Source: Trichostrongylus colubriformis (taxonomy: Eukaryota; Nematoda; Chromadorea; Rhabditida; Trichostrongylidae). Taken from it: DNA of 64,000 nucleotides. Shown one piece after another: positions 46,055-56,985 of this stretch. The DNA is taken from assembly GCA_963978905.1 (NCBI GenBank), contig OZ022259.1, positions 28,993,994-29,057,993 on the forward strand, given 5' to 3'. The position numbers and the translations under genes are program-made. A model generated the notes under the pieces. That model was given only the letters and a program-made list of their open reading frames with translations, was not told the origin of the DNA and searched no databases. Every line of letters begins with the position of its first letter. The stretch's first letter is position 1.

Positions 46055-46810
46055 CGGAATCGGAGTGCTGGTGTGCTCTTCACGTTGTCTTCCATCTATT
46101 CTTATTTTTTGAGATGTGATGTTGGTGTCCGAACGCTACTTCCTTTGCTGTTTTGAACCCTATCTGTATCGATTCCTCTTCTGCCATTTTCTTCCGTTAG
46201 ATGACATGGTACCAGCAACCTTATTCAATTCACTTCTCGGGTTTTCACAGCCGTATCATGACCACAATTAGAATTTGTCCATCATGTGTTAGAACGGTCC
46301 ACAATAGGGTCCACTCCTTAATGTCGGTAGATGCTCCGCCTATAGTATCCGATCTATCTCCTGAGTCATATCGCTCTATTTATAAGCTAATCTGAGTATA
46401 TAGAGTATATAGAGAGCGTTATATGCTATAATATATGTCGTGATATGAAAGTATGATTGACTATTAGTTGGAATACTGGTGTTTTCTGTGAAACGGTGTA
46501 AGCATCTACGCGTGCGAAAATTCCGGCAGAATTAATACATTTCTATCCATTAAACGTGTTATCAAAAGCGTTTCATAGTAAATTTCGTTGTATTGCGAGC
46601 AGTTGTACATTACGATAGTGGCGTTACATATGCGAACCTACTCGATTCTGATTGTATATGATTCAAACACATTTTGGCATTTAATCAGCAAAGATTCCGC
46701 ATCACGACATGATCATGGGTGCGAGCCCAGCAATAGTTGGGTTTGAAGGCACTCAGGACAGGAAGAGCAGAGAGACGGCAAGGGCCGAAATGATGACAAG
46801 CGCGCATAGT
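46055..46810. other. Downstream sequence, no recognised gene
   Basis: Includes a TATA-rich stretch (46380-46440). No exon recognised. Confidence 0.35.
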
Positions 46811-47510
46811 AGGATGGAAGCTTATCGCAGAGTGGCTGTGAGTGTAGTGAGTAGGTGTCAATACATACAGTAGTAAGTACTATTACAAGGATAACATGAC
46901 ATTAGATAGATAATGAAGCACCAATCACTTCCCCCTACATTGAGCGGTTGACCTCCCCATACATCCCCATCACAACTACTCACTTGCGGACAGACAGACA
47001 AACAGACCGACGAACCGACACACAAAACAAGTGGCTAACTGGCTGTCATTATATTCGGCCAGCTGATATTTGGAACATTTGCGGTTGACTGCTCCAGAGT
47101 AGATGAAGATCGTTATTAGGTCCTTGGTTCGCTTCATTTCACAATCTGAGGAATAAATATGTAGCTGACTGTATCTTTTCGAAGTCTTGCAATACAATGC
47201 CAGAAGTTTCCATTCATTCAGTTCCCATCCCATTGCGGTAACGTCTTGCAAGATGTAAGTACATCGCAGAATGGCTGCGAGTGTAGTGAGTAGGTTTCAT
47301 ACATACAGGGAGCAAGTGCTATTACAACGATAACATGAGATTAGATAGATAGTGAAGCACCAATTACTTTACCCCTACATTGAGCGATAGATCTGCCCTA
47401 TCATTCCCATCGCAACAACTCACTTGCGGACAAACAGACAAACAGACAGGCAGACCGGCACACAAACATGTGGTTAACTAGTTGTCATTACATTCGGCCA
47501 GAGATCTGTA
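46811..47510. repeat. Tandem duplication of a ~250-bp block, ~440-bp offset
   Basis: 46811-47070 (cgcagagtggctgtgagtgt ... attcggccag) is repeated at 47263-47510 with about 85 percent similarity by eye. Each copy ends in a gacagacagacaaacagacc-type simple repeat, which is the reverse complement of the tract at 13905-13990. Confidence 0.8.
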
Positions 47511-48478
47511 TTTTGAACATATCCGCTTGAGTGAAAACGGCACCATCGAACCCTATATCTCTTCAGCGCTTCGTTTGCAAGTAGTGAACCTTGAGGAAAA
47601 CCAGTCGACGTCAATACTCTTAGGTTGGTCCGCCGACACCGAATCCACGTACAGAGACACCTCCGAAATCCACCGCTTGACCGTGGGAAGCGATATCTAT
47701 ATATATATTGCGATTGCAAGCACGTAATCTAGTGTCAGCGGCCACTATGCGGACCGGAAGAACGTTTTTATTCACTGATAATGTGGATGCAATCCTCATC
47801 CATGGCGCATCCCACAGAGAAGTCAACCGACGCGCCCTCCCACTAGGCCTTCAAGAGCGAAGGATGCATACCAGAAAAATTTCAGTGACAATGAATCAAT
47901 TTTTTGGAAAAATCGTGGGAAGATCTCGCAAATTCAACGAAAAAAATTTCCTCGACTGGTTTTCCTCAAGGTTTCTTCTTTCGTTTCGAAGATTCGGCAT
48001 AGTTTAGGTAGTCATTCGGAAGCGGCAGCCTCGTAGACCCCGAGCACCTAAAAGTGCACTCATAAGGTTAAGTTTGAAGGAAGTTATGACCATTTGAATA
48101 AAGCACTTTGAAATTTTTCAAAATTTTCCTCAACTGGAAACCCATATTGAGAGCTACGCAACCGTTAGAAAAAGCAAGCAGCCAATAGATAGGGCTAAGG
48201 GGGTTATTAGGAAATCAGTTTACAGCTGCTTGAAAGATGGGCTCTAGATAAAGTTCGAAGTATTCAAATGTGTCTAAATTTAGTATGGAGGAGATACCGC
48301 GCTCCACCGTGATCGCCGGGTCGCAGCCGAAGTAGGGACCCGCGATCAGATGAGGCGCTGTGGAGCATATTACATGGCTCCTATTCAGCTTATCTTTTAC
48401 CATTTGTTTTTTCTGTTCATATTTTTTCATCCTTTACCTCTGTCCCATGACTTGCATGACTAAAGCCTTCTCCCTTGT
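47511..48478. other. Unassigned stretch
   Basis: Short open frames only. 48110-48250 resembles 3740-3880 (old dispersed repeat). Confidence 0.35.
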
Positions 48479-48545
48479 CATCACAGAAATATATTCAATA
48501 CTTCCAGAACGGAGTTCTGGAAGTATTGAATATATTTCTGTGATG
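48479..48545. repeat. Perfect 32-bp inverted repeat with 3-bp loop
   Basis: Arms 48479-48510 and 48514-48545 are exact complements across the loop GGA. The arm begins catcacagaaatatattcaa. It lies just outside a gag-like relic. Confidence 0.95.
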
Positions 48546-48689
48546 AGAATAGAAATAAAGTTCTGGAGAATATAAATAATGAAAATGTTGGGTTCTAATC
48601 TTAGACGTTGTGGAATATGAGTACTGAGTTTTGTTAGGTTCATACTTCTCTCTTTTGTCAGGAGTTTGTTTGGACTCAGTGTTTTTTCT

Positions 48690-50060
48690 ACCATAGGCTC
48701 CTAATTTGGTGGTGGATCGCACTGGCTTGATAGGAACCGCAGAAAAGCGAAGTCTGAAAAAGGGGGCTCGTATCGAGGCACCCTTTTGGGGGCTCGTATT
48801 TTTCGAAAATTTTCTTCAACTGAACGTTTAATCCTGGCTCTAGTTCTCGCAACTGTGCGCTTGCTATGTCGCCATGCGCGTGTCTGTTGTTAAGGCAGAA
48901 AACGGCATGATGGTCGCGTTCGCTGCATGCCTGCAACGCTGTCTGCACTTCACACTCTTCTTCGCCGTGATCGTCGCCACAAATGAAGCATGTCCCGTGG
49001 TTTGCATGGATCTCGCCACAAATGAAGCATGTCCCGTTGTTTGCATGGATTTCGGTCCTTCGCCTCAAGCTTGTGTCATTGGGGCAACCTGAGAAGAAAT
49101 TCAGTTGCGCGCAGAAGAAGCAGCGTGCGCATCTAGAAACTTCCGCCGATTGCCGAGGCATACTATACGGATCCGCTGCGCCTGCGCTTGCGGCTCCCGC
49201 TAGCGGCTGCGCGGTGTCTATGACGTCCCACCTGAGTGTGTACTCCGACTCCGACTATTCCTGGGTGCCTGACGAACTATGGTCCGTTTCAGTAGATGGA
49301 ACCCCTCGGATGGGAATATTCCGTCTCGACGGACGGAGCTTCCGTGGGCAGGGCTCGTTTAGGGGCCTGCTGGGCCCTCGGCTTGGTGATCGCGAGGTTT
49401 GCCTGCGCTCTGGTGGTAGTGTCTGTGGACGACTCGGTGTTGAATCTCGCCTGGGACGTATTGCCGGCAATGTCTGTGGCGGTTGGGTTGCTCGCATTAC
49501 GGAGGGTGCGCGTGATGCCTGTGGGCGCTGCTAGACTGGTGGCCTTGAGGGTGCGCGTGGTGGTTGAGTTGCATCGCCGACAGCTCGAACTGTGTCCAGC
49601 GCGGTGCTCATCTGTTCCCGATGCAGAGGTCCTCCAACGGTTAGCGGGCTTCTGCGATCGTTGCTCTGGCCATGGCAAATGTGGCTTGAAGATCTGCGAA
49701 ATGGATATTTTATTAGGCGAACAGGTCTGCCAAGTATGGTGACGGATCGTTATGTCTGAAATGTGCACTTTGAAAATGAGTAAGTAGGGCAACATAACGC
49801 TTACTGATGTTGTCCATAAATCTGTGAAGCTGCACAAGTTTTTCGAATAGTAGCGCGGGTTCAGCGGGCATTTGTTGTTGGTGAAACAGCCGCGCATTAT
49901 AGTCGACAAGCTGCTACGAAAATTGCAATTGCTGAACACCCTGTAAGGTGTGCGAAATTTCGTAGAGTGCCACTTGCGGGTACGTATTGTCTCGATTGAG
50001 TCCCAGTCGGGGACGTAGATCTCCTTTGTGAAGTAGCTGCGAATGGCACGAAGAGAACGG
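48690..50060 (-). pseudogene. Gag-like polyprotein relic with zinc-knuckle motifs
   Basis: Read on the minus strand. A frame from about 50060 gives LRPRLGLNRDNTYPQVALYE, then ISHTLQGVQQLQF, stop, QLVDYNARLFHQQQMPAEPA, LLFEKLVQLHRFMDNISKRY. A Pro/Thr/Arg-rich linker follows (about 49700-49250), then a Cys/His cluster (49130-48860): CARCFFC, two copies of HANxGTCFICG from a 39-bp internal duplication, GDDHGEEECEVQ, CSERDHHAVFC. It ends ELEPGLNVQ. The order (helical domain, basic linker, CCHC-like knuckles) is gag-like. I do not recognise the family and see no pol. Stops and frame changes make it a relic. Confidence 0.45.
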
Positions 50061-50083
50061 ACAATCATGTAAGGTTGCATTTA

Positions 50084-51995
50084 CAGGGGGTGCCAAAAAA
50101 AGTAATTTTGCTCACGGCCCACACCCGCCTATCATGGAAAACATAGGGAAACGAAAGAGATAAAACTATTGGGGCAAAATATTCCCAAAATGGTCCTCTA
50201 AAAGCAGGAACAAGCAGAGACTTACTACTTTCACTTTCATAAAAAAGGAGCCTTCAAGCGGCGCAGTCGGGCTTCTAAGCACCCACGGTACCAAGGTCTT
50301 CTTTAACCAGTGGAGCCAGGTTCCGTGGCAGGTCTTTAGTGGGAAGCTTCCTAAGGATTGGCCCTTCGGATCATGGAAGTCACAGAGCCCTCGCTGCTTG
50401 GACAAGGCTGCTATAATCCGAAGTATCGTTTTTCCATGCCTCAAACCTGCTCCCAGAGGGGTTTCAGTAGTAATGACACGTTCTGGCTCTTAGAAACGAA
50501 GAGCGTTGGGAACCCCGAAACAACGGCATATTCAAGAACACCACCCAGTATGAATCCCCTCAAGTACCACGAGTGAACGGACCTTAGCAAGGTTGTGAAC
50601 GAGGGCGACGACACATCACTTTTTGAAGGAACTGTTAGTGCTGCTAAAATTCTTGGATCACACGCTAGGATGGTTTTCTACACAAGCAGCAAAATATTCG
50701 AGGAAAACTTGATAAGAGTATCTTAAAAATGAGGCGACACAAAAAAGGAGAATAGTGAGTGAAGAAACTGGAAAATCCAACCTAAGCAAATCAGTTCCAG
50801 GTCAACAAGAAGGAAGAAGGATATTTATCACTGAGCCCAAAAGATCCCAAGAGGTTGTCGGATACCTTTCCTCACATTTTTAGACGAGTGTATGAGTTTC
50901 TCCCCCGATATTTTGCTGGAAAATAACATGTTCGTCGAATGGATTGGCATTATGCATTCCATCGCGAGCGAGGTTTTTTTTTTTTGGAAAGGAGCGGGGA
51001 GGGGAGGGAGGGGGGGGGGGAGTTAAAATGATTCTTTTTCTCCCTTTCATATTTTCACTCGCATTTCTAGTTAGGAGTTAGGAAAATGTGCTTGTAGGGG
51101 AGAAAAGAAATTTGCCTGTGATCCTCCGGCCTACCTGTATCTAGGATTTTGGAGACGCTGAGGTGGTCTCCCAATAAGTCCCTTGACCGGTTTGCACTAG
51201 GCAGCGGTACAATAAATATCTATAAATGACGATCTTGGCTGTCAATGAAGGGAGAGTTGATCGCCAGTGTCGATTTGAAAACATTAGATCCCATCAAATT
51301 TACCCACACTGCAAAAGTCGGAGGTCTGCCTATCACCTCGATGAGCAGCAGCTACAACTTCATCGTCTTCCTTGATTATGACACTGTTATATGGCTTTGA
51401 CGAATACCAACCTTGCCTACCTTGGTTAGCCGACCAATTTATTGACTTCATTGTTTCATATCCTATATTTTTGAAGATAATATTTTGGGTACTGTATTTC
51501 TGGATTTCGAAATTTTAAGGTCACAGCCATTTTTCCATGTTTGATATATAAAATAATGAAATATTATATTATTATTGATACTAATTTACTATTAATATTG
51601 AAGTTTGCACTTGGAATCATTCGACTTCCTCTTCTATTTCGATACTAGTCAGTTTAATCCTTTTCTAGTCAGTTTAATCCTTAATTACTTGACCTTACTT
51701 ACTGTTAACGCAGGTTTTGGGCAACAGATGACCTCTTGATTCTCGCACCTCGTAATTGTTTCCTCGCACCATATGTGCGAAAATTTCCATTCGTACCACA
51801 CACCCCGAGGTGACATATCTTGTTCACTCGGAACAAGCAACCGTTCCTGGTGCAGAAGGCAGTAACGGAGAACAGTGGTAGAGCGAGGTCTGCTCTTTAT
51901 TTTAGGGATGAAAATACCTGGTCGGAATTTGTCGAAGTTCGACTAATGTTGGGTTGAAAGTGGAGGACAAAAACTGCTTTTTTTGGCACCCCTTG
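50084..51995. mobile_element. 1.9-kb TIR element, Tc1/mariner-like edges
   Basis: Inverted ends CAGGGGGTGCCAAAAAAAGT and (reverse) CAAGGGGTGCCAAAAAAAGC, with TA on both sides (50082-50083, 51996-51997). In the left arm of the large duplication the sequence runs straight through this point (gcaagttataaatgc), which is the empty site. The interior has only short open frames; I recognise no transposase. It contains G-tracts at 50999-51020. Confidence 0.8.
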
Positions 51996-52318
51996 TATAC
52001 TTGAGCATACTACAGTGTTCGAAGAAGCATTTGGTACGCATCCATCAAAGATTCTAGATTCTGGGATCGTGCAACTAAAGAAATGAATACGGCCCTAAGC
52101 GGTAAGAGGCCGGAGTTGTACTGTGAAAATAATACTCTCAAGTGGGAGTGTGCATGATGACATATACGTTTATGCGTTCATCAATTTGCATATCGCAGAA
52201 TCGTAGCTTCGCGAGGTACAACCACAGTTTAAGTTGTTCATAAATGTAATAGGGGGAATGGTAACTACTGCCTTATATGAACCATTGACGAATATCTCTT
52301 CATCTAATAGGCATTACA

Positions 52319-52820
52319 CAGTAGCGCTCAAAAGTCTTCGGCGAAATGGTCTTTCACATGGGTTTTTCACTTGTAACTTTTTTGCAACTGCACCGATCTG
52401 AGAGAAATCTTAGTATGTTGTACTTGGAGACACTGCAAACTTAATATATTATTTTGGCGCTCAACGGTCTAGGTTACGTGGTTGAATGCAATTTTTAGTT
52501 TTTGAAGTGCCATCGCTATGCCGTCCCGCTGTGCCGCTGTCATCAAAAGTTGCGGTCCTTCTACGAAATATTAATGTTTTCTGAGGCTTGCTCGTTTTGT
52601 TTTTGTAAAGAAAGACGTCTTTCTTGACCAAGCCTTTTACTTTTTTTCGGTCTTGTAGTAAATTCTTGTAAAAAACCATGAATATTGTCAAGCGGCACTC
52701 ACGTGGAAGGAAATGTTGACAATAGGTTCAGGCACCACATAATGAAATTTTGTCAAATTTTGTCAAGAAGAAAAAAGTTGTTACAAGAAAGTTTTGGCCG
52801 AAGACTTTTGAGCGCTACTG
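52319..52820. mobile_element. CAGTAGCGCTC TIR element (Tc1-like MITE)
   Basis: Ends cagtagcgctcaaaagtctt-cggc and the inverse at 52820, flanked by TACA. A 76-codon minus frame inside is basic but not a recognisable transposase. The other duplication arm has the empty site. CAGT termini at a TA-containing site suggest a non-autonomous Tc1-type element. Confidence 0.85.
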
Positions 52821-54225
52821 TACATATGTATGCATGTCGTGCGATACTATACTCTCTATGTAATTTTCCCCATGTCACGCATTCCAAATCCTAATTTCGA
52901 ACGTACCAGAATAAAGAATTATATAGCGTATTTTTGATGTGTTCCTTTGGATTTGACAGGCGCAAGTTCAAACTCAAGCACCGTCTCATTTTCCATTCGT
53001 GAAGGTGCATCCCTTATCGCACAAATGAATGTGATACTGTGCTTCTTCTTACGTTAGGAAGATAGGGGGAGGAAGTGTGAAGTGCAGCAAGACTAGATTG
53101 CACGGTAGTGCCTCACCAATATTTTGCAGTCTGCTTGCATTGAGTGAACATTTGGTACGTATCGATACGAGGCTTGTGCTATCTGCGACTCTGCGTCGTG
53201 CCGAAGACACTCAGGACTCTGTTGAGGAATCCTCGACGGGGGTGGGGTCGTCTTGGATCCGCTGGAAGGGAGGAGGAGTTGTAATCCTGGTCAGTAGTTA
53301 TCAATGAAATTGATCTCGCTGTGGGTGCAAAATGGGGAGGATATGATGAAACCTGGTTCAAATCTGGAGCTAATATTTGAGTTATTCTTCACTTGAAAAT
53401 CTCGAAGGATATACAGAAAGAAGCAGCTCACATCTAGAAAAGAAGGCAGGACACAAAAATTTCAAAGAGAGTGCCTAAAACGATGCTGTGAGAGCGTATG
53501 GGCAGACGCAAACGATAAATGCAGTCAAAGGGCATTGGTCATTTGGTCGTCGTGGGATTGTGGACTGCCAACAAGGTATCAAGCAACCAAACGCGTATAA
53601 TTTAGGCTGCGGTACTAGTTCGAGGTGCGAACATATAAATTATACGTCTTCAGTTCAGATTCCCAATACCTTGTTCGCTGTCTACAGTTCCCAGACGACC
53701 AAGGAAACAATATAATCCTTAACTTGGCACATTGTCGATGGAAACTCATGCATGGCGTATCCTATAGCTATACCGGACAAGGTCAGCTCCCTCCTGCTCG
53801 TTTTATGAGAGAAGAGGATGAGAACTGGAAGCGATTCAGGCACACCACGAACTTTTCAAATTTTCCTCGATAAAATTTACACCTGAAGGACTACGTCACC
53901 ATGGGGAAATTAAGAGGTCATTCGTTTAGGGTGAAGAAGTTATAACAGCTGCCAAATTTAGGGAAGTTACAACTACTTAAAAAAGATCAAACTCATTATA
54001 AGATAGTGGCCATTGCGATTGCAGTATCGCTATCGCAATAGAGCGCTATCTGATTTCTAATCCGAGCTTTTTTGTCCTTTTCCATCCTTTATCCCTGCCG
54101 CGTTACTTGTAAGACTTTTTATCGTTCTTCTCTTTCATCATAAGATGAGCATGATCAGTTTCAAAAGCCGTGATCACTTCGATTCGCACGATCGTAGAAT
54201 CTCGCATCGTCACATACAACCATCT

Positions 54226-54532
54226 GAGGATAAAGGATAAAGTTTTCGATGGTAATCAATCCCTGGTATGGGATGCGCCGCGCATCCTGGTTCCATTCAG
54301 GATCTTGGCGGCAGGTGAATCGACTTGGCCCATGGGCTTGTGGGGGCCAGCCGATGTAGAAGTCAGTGCTTTTATCCTTCCAAACGAGTCCGTTTCACCG
54401 ACCCCCGAGGGATGGAAGGATTGGTCGGTCTGGGCAGGCGTTGATGCGGGAACAGATCCCCATACCATGAGAGTGGGGTTCGCCCCAGCTGTCACTATGC
54501 CACCTCCGCCCGTAAGCATCCTTTACCTTTGA
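54226..54532 (-). mobile_element. tRNA-derived SINE copy 6
   Basis: Flanked by ACAACCATCT at 54216-54225 and 54533-54542, the inverse of the target duplication of copy 5. The tail aggataaaggataaag is at the left and the tRNA-like head ends at about 54511. The + strand frame of 120 codons across it is an artefact of the repeat. Confidence 0.85.
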
Positions 54533-54639
54533 ACAACCATCTACCGATGATATCCTTGACCATGCTGTCCTTCCCAAAAACGCGGAACATGGTCTGCTAT
54601 CGAGTCTGAGATCATTACGAAGAAACATAGCACTCATAC

Positions 54640-54677
54640 TTTACAGTACGGATCAGAGAAACCTGTTGAATCCATCC
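54640..54677 (-). pseudogene. Rabphilin-like C2B first exon, inverted copy
   Basis: On the minus strand, after acceptor acacgcag, it reads G-MDSTGFSDPYCK, then donor GTATGAGT. Identical in protein to the left-arm exon at 42114-42152; the splice signals here are better than in the left copy. No downstream C2B exon follows on this strand within the window. Confidence 0.7.
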
Positions 54678-54728
54678 CTGCGTGTATGGCAACCTATATG
54701 TAAGCTATGCTCCAAATTTGAGCCGAAA

Positions 54729-55030
54729 TCATCCAGTTTGAAGGGAGTTATGAACCCGTGAACTTGTTGACGGGGTTGCTGGAGCAGTGCCGGGTGGGTT
54801 CATGGCCGTACTGGGGGCGTGCGAGGAGGCGAGCGCTGCCGGCATTCGGAATGGAGCATCGTGGGGGCAGGAGGTAATCCGGGTTTGAACAGGTTCTCCA
54901 ACGGATCCCTTTGAAGTGAGGACGAAGGTGTTGAAGAAGAGCTTCTTGGGATCGTTGTTTCTCCGTTGGTGATGAACTTCATGCCCATCTGAGCCCACCA
55001 TTCGATTCAGCGTCTGCTGCTCTATGAATA
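54729..55030 (-). other. Possible minus-strand linker exon upstream of the inverted C2B exon
   Basis: Minus-strand open frames with coding-like composition. One is MGMKFITNGETTIPRSSSST, PSSSLQRDPLENLFKPGLPP, APTMLHSECRQRS (54988-54800). Another is AALASSHAPSTAMNPPGTAP, ATPSTSSRVHNSLQTG in a second frame. Ser/Pro-rich content and the position before a C2B exon fit a rabphilin-type inter-C2 or N-terminal linker. The switch of frame and the absence of homology keep this tentative. Confidence 0.3.
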
Positions 55031-55120
55031 CTCAAAATTTGGTTGAGATTGGTCTTCTGGTTCTTCTAAAATAACCCCTTTTTTCAAAAATCCTATGACT
55101 CATCCATGCCTTACCTAATA

Positions 55121-55246
55121 GGAAAGGCACGATGCACTTTCGCACTAGCAAAACGACAACAGCTGGCCAGGTCGGCTTTCGTTTTGCACTGGAAGCCGGC
55201 GTGGCCGGCTGTTTTCGTTTTCGCCAGTGTTAAAGTGCATCGTGCC
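55121..55246. mobile_element. Foldback element (GGCACGATGCACTTT)
   Basis: Arms ggcacgatgcactttcgcac-tagcaaaacgacaacagc and the inverse with a few changes; the centre is ggccaggtcggc-type sequence. No unequivocal target duplication. Confidence 0.7.
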
Positions 55247-55919
55247 TATCCATGATGTATGGTCTCAAATTTGCGTGGTACGGTTAATTGTGAAGTGTGC
55301 GATGCACACTTCACGTTGCTTGCAAAATGCACTGCAATGGGCACGGGTAGAGGAGTTTTTTTGTAGTTTTCTAGTTCTTATTGTTGAGAGTATTGTATTT
55401 TTGTTGTGTGCGAAAGTGATGCTGTGAAGAGTGTGACGCGAACTTGAGTGATTTCTCCGAAATATAATGTTTTATTAAATGCCGGTTCTCTACGCCGCTT
55501 TCTCGAGTTGTGTTTTGAGAGCAGTTAAGACTGGGGAAAGGATGGCGGGGGAACTCATTATCGCACTGTCCACTCACTCGAAACCGTTTAACAACCATCA
55601 TTTTGTGTTCGTGTCTGTATTTTTGGTGTACTTTCACCTAAAATACACTTTGGGAATGGGTAGGGACTTCCCCTTAAACTAAAGCTTAAGATGAAGATAT
55701 GGGCGTAAAAATTGCGCTGGACGTCGAGCGCAGTGAGTCCCCCCATTGTCACCGCATCTCGGATTGTGTGAATGAACTCTTTGTGTTATAAAAGTGTCCA
55801 GCAAATGATCGTGGTTTGGTGGAATATCGTTTACTGTGTTCGCTCTTCCAATGCGCCCAATTCCTCTATGCGATTCCTGTCTTCATGCCCTATTCTTGTT
55901 TATCACGGAAAGCTACAAA
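55247..55919. other. Unassigned stretch with a small palindrome
   Basis: gtgaagtgtg-cgatg-cacacttcac at 55290-55314 is a short palindrome. No gene recognised; the 88-codon minus frame at 55371-55637 has no domain. Confidence 0.35.
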
Positions 55920-56152
55920 GGGTCAAATAAAGTTGGGGGGGGGGGGGAGACGCAACTTTTTGTCAACGTCGAAGCTCCTTTCCCTCCCCAGGCTTAGGCT
56001 CAAATTGATATTCACTCCTTCCACATGAAAGAGCATCTCTCAAAGCATAGGTCTCATCTGCTTTAGCCTAAGCCTTGGGAGGGAAAGAAGCTTTGACGTG
56101 GGTGAAAATCTGACGCAAAGTTGCGTCCCCCCCCCCCGATTTGAATTGACCC
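55920..56152. mobile_element. Poly-G-edged foldback element, copy 1
   Basis: Ends gggtcaaataaagtt-G(13) and, inverted, gggtcaattcaaatc-G(12). Inner arms contain gacgcaacttt, aacgtcgaagct..ctttccctccc, ggcttaggct, then the inverse. Confidence 0.75.
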
Positions 56153-56177
56153 CTTTTATATTTTATATTTGAATATT

Positions 56178-56234
56178 TTAGACGGCGAAGAAGTGAACTG
56201 TGCGAATGCACACTTCACTTCTCCGCCGTTTAAA
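56178..56234. repeat. Small palindrome
   Basis: acggcgaagaagtgaactgtgcg and inverse cacacttcacttctccgccgt form arms of about 22 bp with a few mismatches. Confidence 0.7.
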
Positions 56235-56610
56235 ACAAATAAAAGAGAGATAGTGCGTTGGTATCAGTTTTCATACCATTCTTATCAAACGGTGCTTCTG
56301 GCATGTGTAATACTTATCGTATCTAATGATTATTTGTTTTCTACCTGGTGCTACATTTACTTTCATACCACCTTCTGTTTCTCATGTGCGGTCCATTTTT
56401 GTCTATTTGGTTCCAAACGTGCTCGCTAAGAAGTTTACTCACTCGATACTTTTCGAAAGACATATTGATTGCTTGTATAGTTTGATATTTCTGATACTTT
56501 TGTTATTGTTGTTCTAGCTTGTCACATAAAGCTTTTATGAGGTCCATGAAGATTTGGTCGAATCACCGCCCGACTGCTTTTGAATCTCTTTTACGAAGTA
56601 TTTTGGGCTG

Positions 56611-56850
56611 AATCAAGGGGGGGGGGGAGACACATAATTTTCACCCACGTCAAAGCTTCTTTCCCTCTCCAGGTGCAGGCTGACGTAGATGAGACTGAGA
56701 TGCTTTCACTAATTCTTTTTTCATGTGGTAAGAGGGGATATCACTTTCAACCTAAGCCTAGGGAGGGAAGGAGCTTCGACGTTGGTAAGGTATTCATCCC
56801 TTAGGCCCACTCAGGCTAAATCTCACACCCCCCCCCTTCATCAATTTCCT
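56611..56850. mobile_element. Poly-G-edged foldback element, copy 2
   Basis: Same inner arms as 55920-56152 (acgtcaaagcttctttccct ... agggaaggagcttcgacgt), with a G(12) tract on the left and a C(9) tract on the right. Confidence 0.65.
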
Positions 56851-56869
56851 GTTAATGTCATCAAATGTA

Positions 56870-56985
56870 AAACGTCGAAACGTCTTTCCCTCCCAGGCTT
56901 GGGCTAATGTACGTGAGACCTATGCTTTCACAGATGCTTTTTCAAGCGGGGGGGGGGGGATGTCAATCGAAAGATGGCAGGTTTT
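56870..56985. mobile_element. Poly-G-edged element, half copy
   Basis: aacgtcgaaacgtctttccct-cccaggcttgggct and a G(11) tract match one arm of the two preceding elements. The partner arm is missing. Confidence 0.55.

Larger units (their letters stand above)
50060..54678. repeat. Right arm of large inverted duplication
   Basis: Inverse copy of 42110-44726, lengthened by two insertions not present in the left arm: a 1.9-kb TIR element (50084-51995) and a 0.5-kb TIR element (52319-52820). See the left arm for the shared landmarks. Confidence 0.9.

Noticed and set aside
46380..46440. TATATA-rich stretch as promoter or origin
   Set aside because: Simple AT-rich sequence with no further support.
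49289..50080. 263-codon minus frame as an intact gene
   Set aside because: The protein-like signal (QLVDYNARLFHQQQ..., LLFEKLVQL) is in a different frame with stops; the long frame is a shadow of a gag-like relic.
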